Assembly: GCF_026340095.1 (NCBI RefSeq)
Contig: NZ_JAPEPO010000001.1
Span: 3,254,501 to 3,318,500, forward strand
Direction: 5' to 3'
Length of the DNA: 64,000 nt
DNA from: Streptomyces sp. NBC_01446
GTDB taxonomy: Bacteria; Actinomycetota; Actinomycetes; Streptomycetales; Streptomycetaceae
In this document: one piece after another, positions 54,605-62,992 of the stretch
Numbering within the stretch: the stretch's first letter is position 1
Layout of the letters: each line of letters opens with the position of its first letter
Notes under the pieces: generated by a model
Told to the model about the DNA's origin: nothing
Database searches by the model: none
The model's input: only the letters and a program-made list of their open reading frames with translations
Made by a program: the position numbers and the translations under genes

Positions 54605-56242
54605 ATGAAGGGCCCTTCGACCGCCGACGCCACGGCCACGAGCACCAGCACCAGCTCCGGTGACGCATGGGAAGAGCTGGTCACCGTGGCCCTGCTGGGA
54701 ACAGACCGGCGGACGCCGCCAGGGCACTCGCCCGGCGCCGACGCACCCACCGCGCTTCTCGACGCCGCCGCCGTACAGACCGTACGACGGCGGGCCGGGC
54801 TGCGGCCCGCGCCCGCCGCCGCGCGCCCGGCACGGGCGGCGGACGACCCGCGGCCCCCGCTCCCGGCCCCCGCGCGACGCAGACTCGCGATGCTGCTCAC
54901 CGACCGCCCCGGCACCGGAGGCGGCCGCCGCGGAACAGCCCCCGACCTGATGGAGCTGCTGCCCCAGTGGCTGGCCGGGGCCAACGAACAGGGGTACGCG
55001 GCGCCTCCGGATCTCCTTCCCGCGCTCCTCGACGCGGCCCGCGGGCGCACGGATCTGCGGCCACAGGCCCTCACGTTCGCCGGCCCGCGCGCGCTGTGGC
55101 TGGCCCGGCTGAACCCGGACTGGAAGTTCGCACTGCGCTCCACCCCCGGCGGCGGCAAAGCTCTCCCGGCGCCCGAGGATGCGGCCGACGTGCAACGTCT
55201 GTGGGAGGAGGGCCTGTTCGCCGAACGGGTCACGCTCCTGGCAGCGGTACGTGAGCACAGCCCAGCAGCGGCACGCGAACTGCTCGCCACCACCTGGTCC
55301 GCCGAGCGGGCCGAGGACCGGCTGATGTTCCTCGACTCGCTGCGGTCGGGGCTCGCCGACGCCGACGAGCCGTTCCTGGAACAGGCGTTGTCCGACCGCA
55401 GCCGCAACGTCAGAGCCACCGCCGCGGAGCTGCTCTCGGCACTCCCCGGCTCGGCGCTCGCGGCCCGGATGGCGTCACGCGCCACCTCCTGCGTCGCCGT
55501 CGACCGCACGCAGGGCGCGGCGACGATCACCGTCGAGGCGCCGCACGAGTGCGACGCGGGCATGGAGCGCGACGGCGTCGTCGCCAAGCCGCCGACCGGC
55601 CGGGGTGAACGGTCGTGGTGGCTGGGCCAGTTGGTCGAGGCGACGCCGCTCGGCGGCTGGACCGCGCGGTTCGGAGGCCGCACTCCGGAAGAGATCGTCG
55701 CACTGCCGGTGGCCGACGACTGGCAGGGCGAACTCCACGCCGCCTGGTGCCGGGCCGCGGTGCGCCAGCGGGACGCCGTCTGGTCGCGCGCGCTCCTGGG
55801 CGCGCCCGCGTCACCGGATGCCGGAGGCCCCGGCGCCGTATCTCTGTCCGAACGGGCGAAGCTCCTCGGCTCGCTGTCCGACGGCGAGCGCGCCGAGTGG
55901 GTGGCGGGGTTCATCGCGACGCACGGCCTGTCCGAGGCGTTCCAGCTGCTCGGGGTCTGCACCCAGCCGTGGGCCGAGCCACTTGGGCGGGCAGTGGTCG
56001 ACGCGCTGAACATCGCGCGGGACGCGGGCAGTTACCCCTGGAGCTTCAGCGGCGTCATGGGCCTGGCCGAACGCTGCCTGGATCCCGCGGAGGCGTCCCG
56101 CCTCGACGGCCTCACCGCCACCCCGGACGAACCGGAGGACGCGGCCCCCGGAGCCGGCGGCTACTGGTCGGAAGCGTTCCAGCGTCTGGTCAGCACATTG
56201 CGCCTGCGGCGGGCGATGCGGGACGAGTTGAGAGAGACGTAG
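54605..56242 (+). CDS. DUF5691-like HEAT-repeat protein
   Basis: A 545-residue protein. The N-terminus WEELVTVALLGTDRRTPPG is the recognisable DUF5691-like signature. The middle has HEAT-like helical repeats (LFLDSLRSGLADADEPFLEQ, DRSRNVRATAAELLSALP). The C-terminal half contains RSWWLGQLVEATPL and WSFSGVMGLAERCL. ATG 54605 has GAGGAG 4 nt upstream; a GTG at 54536 overlapping the SWIM stop is an alternative. It is the second gene of the rightward arm of the SWIM/MoxR module. Function is unknown, and a scaffold role is plausible from the repeats. Confidence 0.72.
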   Translation: MKGPSTADATATSTSTSSGDAWEELVTVALLGTDRRTPPGHSPGADAPTALLDAAAVQTVRRRAGLRPAPAAARPARAADDPRPPLPAPARRRLAMLLTDRPGTGGGRRGTAPDLMELLPQWLAGANEQGYAAPPDLLPALLDAARGRTDLRPQALTFAGPRALWLARLNPDWKFALRSTPGGGKALPAPEDAADVQRLWEEGLFAERVTLLAAVREHSPAAARELLATTWSAERAEDRLMFLDSLRSGLADADEPFLEQALSDRSRNVRATAAELLSALPGSALAARMASRATSCVAVDRTQGAATITVEAPHECDAGMERDGVVAKPPTGRGERSWWLGQLVEATPLGGWTARFGGRTPEEIVALPVADDWQGELHAAWCRAAVRQRDAVWSRALLGAPASPDAGGPGAVSLSERAKLLGSLSDGERAEWVAGFIATHGLSEAFQLLGVCTQPWAEPLGRAVVDALNIARDAGSYPWSFSGVMGLAERCLDPAEASRLDGLTATPDEPEDAAPGAGGYWSEAFQRLVSTLRLRRAMRDELRET

Positions 56243-56281
56243 GCAGGGGAGGTACGCGACGAGGGAGGGCAGGGGAACTGT

Positions 56282-56318
56282 CCGGTTCGGGCGGAGCGCG
56301 ACCCACGCACCGAACCGG
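56282..56318. terminator. Hairpin between DUF5691-like gene and icmB
   Basis: CCGGTTCG (56282-56289) pairs with CGAACCGG (56311-56318), with extra imperfect pairing inside. It sits between convergent genes. Confidence 0.55.
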
Positions 56319-56354
56319 CACTCCTGCGCCCTCATCCGGGCGGGACCGGAGGGG

Positions 56355-56771
56355 TCAGGCCCCGGCAGGCTGGCGGACGTTCGCGTTGACCCAGTCCACG
56401 ATCGACGCCGTCGTCGCGCCCGGGGTGAAGATCTCCGCGACACCCTTCTCCTTGAGCGGAGCGATGTCCGCCTCGGGGATGATCCCGCCGCCGAACACCT
56501 TGATGTCCGCGGCGTCGCGCTCCACGAGGAGCTCGATGACGCGCGCGAAGAGCGTGTTGTGCGCCCCGGAAAGAATCGAGAGACCGATCGCGTCGGCGTC
56601 CTCCTGGATCGCCGTGTCGACGATCTGCTCCGGCGTCTGGTGCAGGCCGGTGTAGATGACCTCCATACCGGCGTCGCGCAGCGCCCGCGCGATCACCTTG
56701 GCCCCGCGATCGTGACCGTCGAGCCCCGGCTTGGCGACCACCACGCGGATCGGACCGGCTGCCACACCCAT
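56355..56771 (-). CDS. icmB: Cobalamin-binding subunit of isobutyryl-CoA mutase
   Basis: A 138-residue B12-binding small subunit of an acyl-CoA mutase. Base-off cobalamin signature [15 protein letters not shown] (DxHxxG), [20 protein letters not shown], the SILSGAHN block and the [10 protein letters not shown] loop cover the whole Rossmann-like domain. Size matches IcmB of streptomycetes, which pairs with a separate IcmA large subunit for valine and butyrate metabolism; icmA is not in the window. ATG 56771 has GGAGG 5 nt upstream. A methylmalonyl-CoA mutase small subunit of the same type cannot be excluded. Confidence 0.88.
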   Translation of the reverse strand: MGVAAGPIRVVVAKPGLDGHDRGAKVIARALRDAGMEVIYTGLHQTPEQIVDTAIQEDADAIGLSILSGAHNTLFARVIELLVERDAADIKVFGGGIIPEADIAPLKEKGVAEIFTPGATTASIVDWVNANVRQPAGA

Positions 56772-57209
56772 CACTGCCTCCATGAAGCGACTTCTACCCG
56801 ATACCTGACCTGATGCGTACCCGGGAAGTGAACGAACGTTATCGACAGCATCCCGCAACCGGCCGTTTCGCGGTGCGGAGCGAGGGGGAAATCACACGAT
56901 GGGACACGTTCGCTGCGCGCCACAACCGCCGCAGGCGGCTCAGAAGCCGCATACGGGGGCTATTGGCGCAAGGGGAGCCGCAAAGAGACAGCCGCACCAC
57001 ACCGCCGCCGGCCGCGCGGCGGGCGGCACGGCGCGCATCGGCGGGGCGGTACGTACGGGGATTTTGTGACGCACCGCAACCGTTACTCACGGGCACCGAG
57101 CGGTAACCGCCCGCGTACGACGCGCATCGTCGGCCACCTCGGCGCATGCTTCCCATGAGGGCACACGGGAGACAGAGCCGTTTTCCCGGGTGCCGACGGG
57201 AGGTCGGCC
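56772..57209. other. Divergent gap between icmB and hydrolase genes
   Basis: 438 bp without a gene I can support. Open frames here are Arg/Ala-rich. It should hold both promoters. A GAACGAACGTTA sequence near 56831 resembles half of a LexA box but lacks the full GAAC-N4-GTTC symmetry. Confidence 0.5.
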
Positions 57210-58214
57210 ATGAAGGTCACGAGCATCCTGCCTTTTCGCCCGCTGTGTCAGCTGATCCCCGCCAGGCTGGTGTTCCCCGCCAGACTGGCCGGAGTCTCCG
57301 TCTCTCTGCTGAAGGCGACCGCTCTCGAGGTCGCGATTCTCGCCGGGCACCTCCTCCTGTACCCGTCCGGCATCATCCAGGAGCGCTGGACCGCCCCCGC
57401 GCTCCCTGCGCTTGGCTACGTCCCCACCCCGGCGGACATGGGCGAGGGGGACGACGATGCCTCGTACCTGACGGAGAGCGCCACCCTGCCCGGTCCTGGC
57501 GCCCAGAACGCTCACAGCACCGACAACACCCACAACGCGTGCAGCGCCCGCCTGCCGGCCTCCGAGAGCAAGCCGCCTGTTCTGCTGCTGCACGGCTTCA
57601 TCGACAACCGCTCCGTCTTCGTCCTGCTGCGCCGTTCGCTGGCCCAGCACGGCCGGCACCACGTGGAGTCACTCAACTACTCGCCGCTGACCTACGACAT
57701 CCGCACCGCCGCCGCGCTGCTCGCCCGTCATGTCGAGGAGTTCTGCGAACGCACGGGCCACGACCGCGTGGACATCGTGGGGCACAGCCTCGGCGGCCTC
57801 ATCGCCCGTTACTACGTGCAATGCCTGGGTGGCGATCTGCGCGTACGCACCCTCGTGTCGCTCGGCACCCCGCACGGCGGGACCACGGTCGCGCCGCTGA
57901 TGGACGCGCACCCGATCGTGCGGCAGATGCGACCCGGCTCGACCGTCATCGAGGAGCTGTCGCGGCCCGCCCCCGGCTGCCGCACCCACTTCGTGAGCTT
58001 CTGGAGCGACCTCGACCAGATCATGGTTCCGCTGGAGACGGCCTGCATCGACCACCCCGACCTGATCGCGCAGAACGTCCGCGTCACGGGCGTCGGTCAC
58101 CTCGCGCTCCCCGTCCACCCGGCGGTCGCCGCCGGTATCCGACAGGCACTCGACGCCGAGGAGGCGGAAGGAGCACACACCACCGACGCGGTGAATGGCC
58201 TGACGGTCGCCTGA
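57210..58214 (+). CDS. Lipase-like alpha/beta hydrolase
   Basis: A 334-residue serine hydrolase of the class 2 lipase/PGAP1-like type. The hydrophobic N-terminus (about 25-55, LLKATALEVAILAGHLLLYP) suggests a membrane anchor or export. An acidic insert follows, then VLLLHGFIDNRSVF (oxyanion region), the nucleophile elbow IVGHSLGGLIARYY (Ser near residue 198), LGTPHGGTT, and candidate catalytic Asp and His in the C-terminal part (WSDLDQIM, GVGHLALPVHP). GGGAGG lies 6 nt before the ATG. The substrate is probably a lipid ester. Confidence 0.85.
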   Translation: MKVTSILPFRPLCQLIPARLVFPARLAGVSVSLLKATALEVAILAGHLLLYPSGIIQERWTAPALPALGYVPTPADMGEGDDDASYLTESATLPGPGAQNAHSTDNTHNACSARLPASESKPPVLLLHGFIDNRSVFVLLRRSLAQHGRHHVESLNYSPLTYDIRTAAALLARHVEEFCERTGHDRVDIVGHSLGGLIARYYVQCLGGDLRVRTLVSLGTPHGGTTVAPLMDAHPIVRQMRPGSTVIEELSRPAPGCRTHFVSFWSDLDQIMVPLETACIDHPDLIAQNVRVTGVGHLALPVHPAVAAGIRQALDAEEAEGAHTTDAVNGLTVA

Positions 58215-58435
58215 GTCCGGCCTGAACCTGCCCCCGGAACGGTCCCCGAACTGGCCAGACGTCGAACGATCCTCGAACGCAGGGCCAAAGCTCTGCCCAC
58301 AGTCCGCCGAAAGACGGCCGAATGCCCGTTTCCTGCGAGCGGGAAACCTGCTGAAGATTGTCGCGCCCGCGTACCGCCGGGTACAGTCACCGCACTGCTC
58401 TGGCAGCCCCTGTTGTCGAGGCGAAAGAGAAGTTG

Positions 58436-60028
58436 GTGAACGACCGTCACCCGTCGGGGGCTCAGACCAACCCGGCCCCGGCTCAGGACGCCGACTACGC
58501 GCCCTACGCTGCATATGACCAGCAGAGCGCCCAGTACGGCGGCCACACCGGTTACGACGGCTACGCCACCGGCGGTTTCGCCGCCGACCCCCTCTTCGGC
58601 GACCTGCCCGGCGCGCAGAACACCGGCGCGTACGACAGCAGTCAGTGGTCGACCGGCGCGCACCAGACGCTGACGACGCAGGAACCCCAGCACCACGACC
58701 CGTACGCGGCGCAGCAACAGGCCGCCGTGTACGGCACCGGCAGCTACGACACCACCGCTGTCTGGGGGACCGCCGCTCACGACCAACTCGGCGGTATTCC
58801 GCCCCAGTCCGGACCGGACCATTCCGGCCAGTGGGACAACAGTGCGTGGGCCGACCAGACCGGACAGTGGGACGCGAACGCCTTCGGGGCGCAGGCGCAG
58901 GGATTCACCACACAGGACGCGTTCGCCACGCAGACCTTCCAGGCACCGGCGGCCTTCGAGACCCAGGCGTTCGACGCGCAGGCCTATGAGACGCAGGCCT
59001 ATGAGACGCAGGGCTTTGAGACGCAGGCATTCGAGGCCCAGCCCTTCGCGACGCAGACCTTCGAAGCGCCGGTCTTCGACACCGGCGCGTACGACGCCAC
59101 CGCGTGGAACTCCGCGGGCGCCGAAGGTGACGACAGCGCCCCCGACGCCCGACACGACTACGGCCAACCCGAAGCTTCCGAGCAGGAGTTGAGCCACGAC
59201 GACAGTCGCCACGACAGCTACAGCGACGACGTCGAGGAAATCGTCGCCCGCGACGAGCGGCCCGCCCCGGTCACGCCGGCCCAGCGCGCACGCTCCCGCC
59301 GCCGCTCCCCCGCCAAGCGCTCCGCACTGCTCACGGTCGCGGTGCCCTCGGTGTGCGTGATGGGCGTCGCGGGAGTCGCCGCGGCCTCCGTCGGCGGGCT
59401 CGGCGGAGACGACAGCAAGGACACGACGGCGGCCTCCGCGCCCGACGCGACCGCCGTGAAGCCCTCCGTCGCCAACAACAAGCTCGACACGCAGCTCGCG
59501 GACCTCTCCGCGGACGCGGGCGACTTCGCCGACCGGGCGAGCCGCACCCAGGAACGTATCGACCTCAGGGCCAAGCAGCAGGCCGAGCGGAAGCAGGCGG
59601 CGGAGGAAGCGGCGCGCAAGGAGCGCCTGCGGCCCAAGTTCGTCCTCCCGGTCAAGCAGCGCGGGCTGAGCGCGTACTTCGGACAGGCCGGCATCAACTG
59701 GATGTCCGTGCACACCGGCATCGACTTCCCCGTCTCGTACGGCACCCCGGTGATGGCCGCGACCGACGGCACCGTCCGTACGCAGTGGAACAGCGCGTAC
59801 GGGAACATGACGATCCTGACCGCGAAGGACGGCACGGAGACCTGGTACTGCCACCTCTCCAGTCACACCGTGATGAGCGGACCGGTCAAGGCCGGTGACG
59901 TCATCGCGCACTCCGGGAACTCCGGCAACTCCACCGGTCCGCACCTGCACTTCGAGGTGCGTCCCGGCGGCGGCTCGGCCGTCGACCCGCTCCCGTGGCT
60001 CCGCAGCCACGGGCTCGACCCGACGTAG
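58436..60028 (+). CDS. M23/LytM-family peptidase with repetitive N-terminal region
   Basis: A 530-residue protein, GTG start after GTTG. The first 280 residues are cytoplasmic, Gln/Tyr/Ala-rich, with hexapeptide repeats such as AYETQAYETQGFETQAFEAQ (about 180-210). A membrane helix follows (LLTVAVPSVCVMGVAGVAAA, about 297-317), then a coiled-coil-prone Lys/Glu/Ala stretch (about 345-400) and an M23 metallopeptidase domain with HTGIDFPVSYG (His, Asp ligands) and GPHLHFEVRPGG (HxH). It should cut peptidoglycan cross-bridges outside the membrane. The coiled coil and M23 layout resembles cell-division hydrolases. Confidence 0.85.
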   Translation: MNDRHPSGAQTNPAPAQDADYAPYAAYDQQSAQYGGHTGYDGYATGGFAADPLFGDLPGAQNTGAYDSSQWSTGAHQTLTTQEPQHHDPYAAQQQAAVYGTGSYDTTAVWGTAAHDQLGGIPPQSGPDHSGQWDNSAWADQTGQWDANAFGAQAQGFTTQDAFATQTFQAPAAFETQAFDAQAYETQAYETQGFETQAFEAQPFATQTFEAPVFDTGAYDATAWNSAGAEGDDSAPDARHDYGQPEASEQELSHDDSRHDSYSDDVEEIVARDERPAPVTPAQRARSRRRSPAKRSALLTVAVPSVCVMGVAGVAAASVGGLGGDDSKDTTAASAPDATAVKPSVANNKLDTQLADLSADAGDFADRASRTQERIDLRAKQQAERKQAAEEAARKERLRPKFVLPVKQRGLSAYFGQAGINWMSVHTGIDFPVSYGTPVMAATDGTVRTQWNSAYGNMTILTAKDGTETWYCHLSSHTVMSGPVKAGDVIAHSGNSGNSTGPHLHFEVRPGGGSAVDPLPWLRSHGLDPT

Positions 60029-60055
60029 GGCCGAGCCTCCCGGCGGCGGCCTTCC

Positions 60056-62566
60056 CTACAACTTCTCCACCGGCGCGTACCGCAGCAGCAGGCGCTTCGG
60101 CTTGGGCTCGCCGAAGTCGACCGTCGCCTCCGTGTTCGCCCCGGTGCCCTTGACGCCGACGACCGTGCCGAGGCCGAACTGGTCGTGCGTGACCCGGTCT
60201 CCCACCGAGAGCGCGACGACGGGCTTCTCCGTCGCCCGGCGCGTGGCGAACGCCGGTGTCGTGCGGGAGCGCGACGACGAGAGGGACGCGGCGATGCCGC
60301 TCGTCGGTCCGGTCGACTTAGCGGGCGCCATGGCGCCGGTCCGCTTCCACTCCAGGTGCGCGTCCGGGATCTCCTCCAGGAAGCGCGACGGCGGGTTGTA
60401 CGAGGGCTGGCCCCAGGCGCTGCGCAGCGTGGAGCGTGTCAGATACAGCCGCTCGCGTGCGCGCGTGATACCGACGTAGGCGAGCCGGCGCTCCTCCTCC
60501 AGCTCCTTGACCTGGCCGAGGGAGCGCATGTGCGGGAAGACGCCGTCCTCCATGCCGGTCAGGAAGACGACCGGGAACTCAAGTCCCTTGGCGGTGTGCA
60601 GCGTCATCAGCGTGATGACGCCGGAGCCGTCGTCCTCCTCGTCCGGGATCTGGTCGGAGTCGGCGACGAGCGCGACCCGCTCCAGGAACTCGGAGAGCGT
60701 ACCGACGCTCGCCTCGCCCTCACCCTCGGCCGTGCCGTCCGCCGACGCGCTCTCCTGCTCGAACTCCAGGGCCACGGCTGCGAGTTCCTGAAGGTTCTCG
60801 ATGCGGGTCTCGTCCTGCGGGTCCGTCGACGACTGCAACTCGGCGAGATAGCCGGTCCGTTCGAGGACCGCCTCCAGAACCGTGGCCGGGCCCGCGCCCG
60901 ACTCGACGATCGTGCGGAGGTCTTCCATCAGCGTGTTGAACCGCTTCACCGCGTTCGTCGAGCGGGCCGCCATTCCGTATGCCTCGTCGACGCGGCGCAG
61001 CGCCTGCGGGAAGGAGATCTTCTCGCGCTGGGAGAGCGCGTCGATCATCGCTTCGGCACGGTCGCCGATGCCGCGCTTGGGCACGTTGAGAATGCGGCGC
61101 AGGGGGACGGAGTCCTCGGGGTTGGCGAGCACCCGCAGATAGGCCAGGACGTCCCTGACCTCCTTGCGCTCGTAGAAGCGGACTCCGCCGACGACCTTGT
61201 AGGGCAGGCCGACGCGGATGAAGATCTCTTCGAAGACACGGGACTGCGCGTTCGTCCGGTAGAAGACGGCGACGTCACCGGCCTTCGCGTCGCGCGCGTC
61301 CGTGAGCCGGTCGATCTCGTCGGCGACGAACTGCGCCTCGTCGTGCTCGGTGTCCGCGACGTAGCCGGTGATCTGCGCGCCCGCGCCCGCGTTCGTCCAC
61401 AGATTCTTGGGGCGGCGGGATTCGTTGCGCTCGATGACCGCGTTGGCCGCGGAGAGGATGGTCTGCGTCGAGCGGTAGTTCTGCTCGAGCAGGATCGTCG
61501 TCGCGTCGGCGTAGTCCTCCTCGAACTGGAGGATGTTGCGGATGGTGGCTCCGCGAAACGCGTAGATCGACTGGTCGGCGTCACCCACGACGCACAGCTC
61601 GGCCGGCGGAAGATCGCCCTCACGCGGCGGCTCGTCCTCCGCGCGGCCGCTGTCGACCGACCCCACCAGCTCCCTGACCAGCGCGTACTGCGCGTGGTTC
61701 GTGTCCTGGTACTCGTCGACCAGGACGTGGCGGAAGCGGCGGTGGTAGTGCTCGGCGACGTCCGGGAAGGCGCGCAGGAGGTTCACCGTCGTCATGATCA
61801 GGTCGTCGAAGTCCAGCGCGTTCGCCTCGCGGAGGCGGGACTGGTACATCGCGTAGGCCTGGGCGAGGGTCTTCTCGAAGCCGTCGGCGGCCTGAGCTGC
61901 GAAGTCCTCCTCGTCGATCAGCTCGTTCTTCAGGTTCGAGATCTTGGCGCTGAAGGACTTCGGCGGGAACTTCTTCGGGTCCAGGTCGAGGTCGCGGCAG
62001 ACCAGGGCCATGAGGCGCTTGGAGTCGGCGGCGTCGTAGATCGAGAACGACGACGTGAAGCCGAGCTTCTTCGACTCGCGGCGCAGGATACGGACGCAGG
62101 CGCTGTGGAACGTCGACACCCACATCGCGTTCGCCCGCGGGCCGACGAGGGACTCGACGCGCTCCTTCATCTCGCCCGCGGCCTTGTTCGTGAACGTGAT
62201 CGCGAGGATCTGGCCGGGGTGCACGCCACGCTCGCCGAGGAGATACGCGATGCGGTGCGTGAGCACGCGGGTCTTGCCGGAACCCGCGCCCGCCACGATG
62301 AGCAGCGGGGAGCCGCCGTGGACGACGGCCGCCCTCTGGTTCTCGTTCAGCCCGTCGAGGAGCGCCGCCGGGTCGAGCGCGGGGCGTGGGGCGCCGTCCC
62401 GGTAGTACGCGTCCCTGGCCGGGGGCACGTCGAACTTCCCGTCGAACAGGTCGTCCGGAACGTGCTCCGGAGCCGTGTCGTCCTCGGGCGGCGGCGGGGC
62501 ATGCTCCTCACTGGCCTTCGAAGCCGTGAGGTCCGCCAGGAAGCTGTCGTCAAAGAGGCTGCTCAT
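60056..62566 (-). CDS. pcrA: ATP-dependent DNA helicase PcrA/UvrD
   Basis: An 836-residue superfamily 1A helicase of nucleotide excision repair and replication restart. Residues 1-55 are acidic and low-complexity. Motifs Ia to VI follow: LNENQRAAVVHGGSPLLIVAGAGSGKTR (Q motif, Walker A), AITFTNKAAGEM, VLVDEYQDTNHAQY, VVGDADQSIYAFRGA, LLEQNYRST, LMTLHTAKGLEFPVVFLTG and YVGITRARERLYL. The C-terminal Tudor-like segment (DRVTHDQFGLGTVVGVKG) is typical of PcrA and UvrD1. The ATG lies 9 nt after a TAGACT box with GTGTCAGTG at the right distance, so damage induction is likely. Confidence 0.96.
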   Translation of the reverse strand: MSSLFDDSFLADLTASKASEEHAPPPPEDDTAPEHVPDDLFDGKFDVPPARDAYYRDGAPRPALDPAALLDGLNENQRAAVVHGGSPLLIVAGAGSGKTRVLTHRIAYLLGERGVHPGQILAITFTNKAAGEMKERVESLVGPRANAMWVSTFHSACVRILRRESKKLGFTSSFSIYDAADSKRLMALVCRDLDLDPKKFPPKSFSAKISNLKNELIDEEDFAAQAADGFEKTLAQAYAMYQSRLREANALDFDDLIMTTVNLLRAFPDVAEHYHRRFRHVLVDEYQDTNHAQYALVRELVGSVDSGRAEDEPPREGDLPPAELCVVGDADQSIYAFRGATIRNILQFEEDYADATTILLEQNYRSTQTILSAANAVIERNESRRPKNLWTNAGAGAQITGYVADTEHDEAQFVADEIDRLTDARDAKAGDVAVFYRTNAQSRVFEEIFIRVGLPYKVVGGVRFYERKEVRDVLAYLRVLANPEDSVPLRRILNVPKRGIGDRAEAMIDALSQREKISFPQALRRVDEAYGMAARSTNAVKRFNTLMEDLRTIVESGAGPATVLEAVLERTGYLAELQSSTDPQDETRIENLQELAAVALEFEQESASADGTAEGEGEASVGTLSEFLERVALVADSDQIPDEEDDGSGVITLMTLHTAKGLEFPVVFLTGMEDGVFPHMRSLGQVKELEEERRLAYVGITRARERLYLTRSTLRSAWGQPSYNPPSRFLEEIPDAHLEWKRTGAMAPAKSTGPTSGIAASLSSSRSRTTPAFATRRATEKPVVALSVGDRVTHDQFGLGTVVGVKGTGANTEATVDFGEPKPKRLLLRYAPVEKL

Positions 62567-62575
62567 CGCTCTACG

Positions 62576-62598
62576 AGTCTAGGCCGCCCCACTGACAC
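62576..62598 (-). promoter_or_regulatory. RecA-NDp/PafBC-type promoter of pcrA
   Basis: Minus strand: GTGTCAGTG (62598-62590), 8 nt, TAGACT (62581-62576). It differs from TTGTCRGTG-N8-TAnnnT only in the first base. It places the transcription start within a few nt of the pcrA ATG. Confidence 0.65.
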
Positions 62599-62686
62599 CC
62601 ACGGCCGCCCCGGAAACTTCCCCCCGACTTCGCGGACCCGACCACCTCTCGTAGTGCGGAGATCACTCTCCGTGAGAGTTACCGGA

Positions 62687-62717
62687 GGTCACGAACAAGA
62701 TTGCCGAAGGTCACGAA
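62687..62717 (+). promoter_or_regulatory. Direct repeat upstream of riboswitch-controlled gene
   Basis: GGTCACGAA at 62687-62695 and 62709-62717, 22 bp apart (two helical turns), just after a short ACTCTC/GAGAGT palindrome. This layout fits an activator binding the NlpC/P60 gene promoter region. The regulator is not identified. Confidence 0.35.
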
Positions 62718-62829
62718 AATGTATCGGGCATATCGAACATCAACCTTCACAGCAGCCACACGCGTTGGCTAGCGTGCTCCGCGGGCCGCCCGTCCCCCCG
62801 CCGGCAACCGCGCCGCGAACGGGTCGCCC

Positions 62830-62985
62830 CCGCTGAGTTCAGTACGCCGAGAGGCATGGAACCGGGGACCCACGACCTTTGGGGTGAATCGGCCGACGAC
62901 CCGTCAGGGCGCGACCGTAGGGCAGCCTTCCGAATCTCCGCCCGAACCCGACAGCTAACCCGGTAGGCGGCCATGGGAAGGAGAC
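62830..62985 (+). ncRNA. c-di-AMP (ydaO/yuaA-type) riboswitch
   Basis: The region carries the conserved blocks of the ydaO aptamer in order: GGAACCGGGGACCC, TTTGGGGTGAATC, GACGACCCGTCAGGGC, CCGTAGGGCAGCCTTCCG, CGCCCGAACCCGACAGCTAA and CCCGGTAGGC, ending just before the ribosome site of the NlpC/P60 gene. In streptomycetes such elements precede cell-wall hydrolase genes and turn them down when c-di-AMP is high. Boundaries are approximate. Confidence 0.9.
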
Positions 62986-62992
62986 GCGCCCC

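Noticed and set aside
56825..56845. LexA-like box (GAACGAACGTTA)
   Set aside because: The second half-site is GTTA instead of GTTC and the flanks do not match. The genes on either side have no repair function.
56813..57106. 97-codon plus-strand frame between icmB and the hydrolase gene
   Set aside because: No ribosome site, Arg-rich composition, and a stop-free stretch expected by chance at this GC content.
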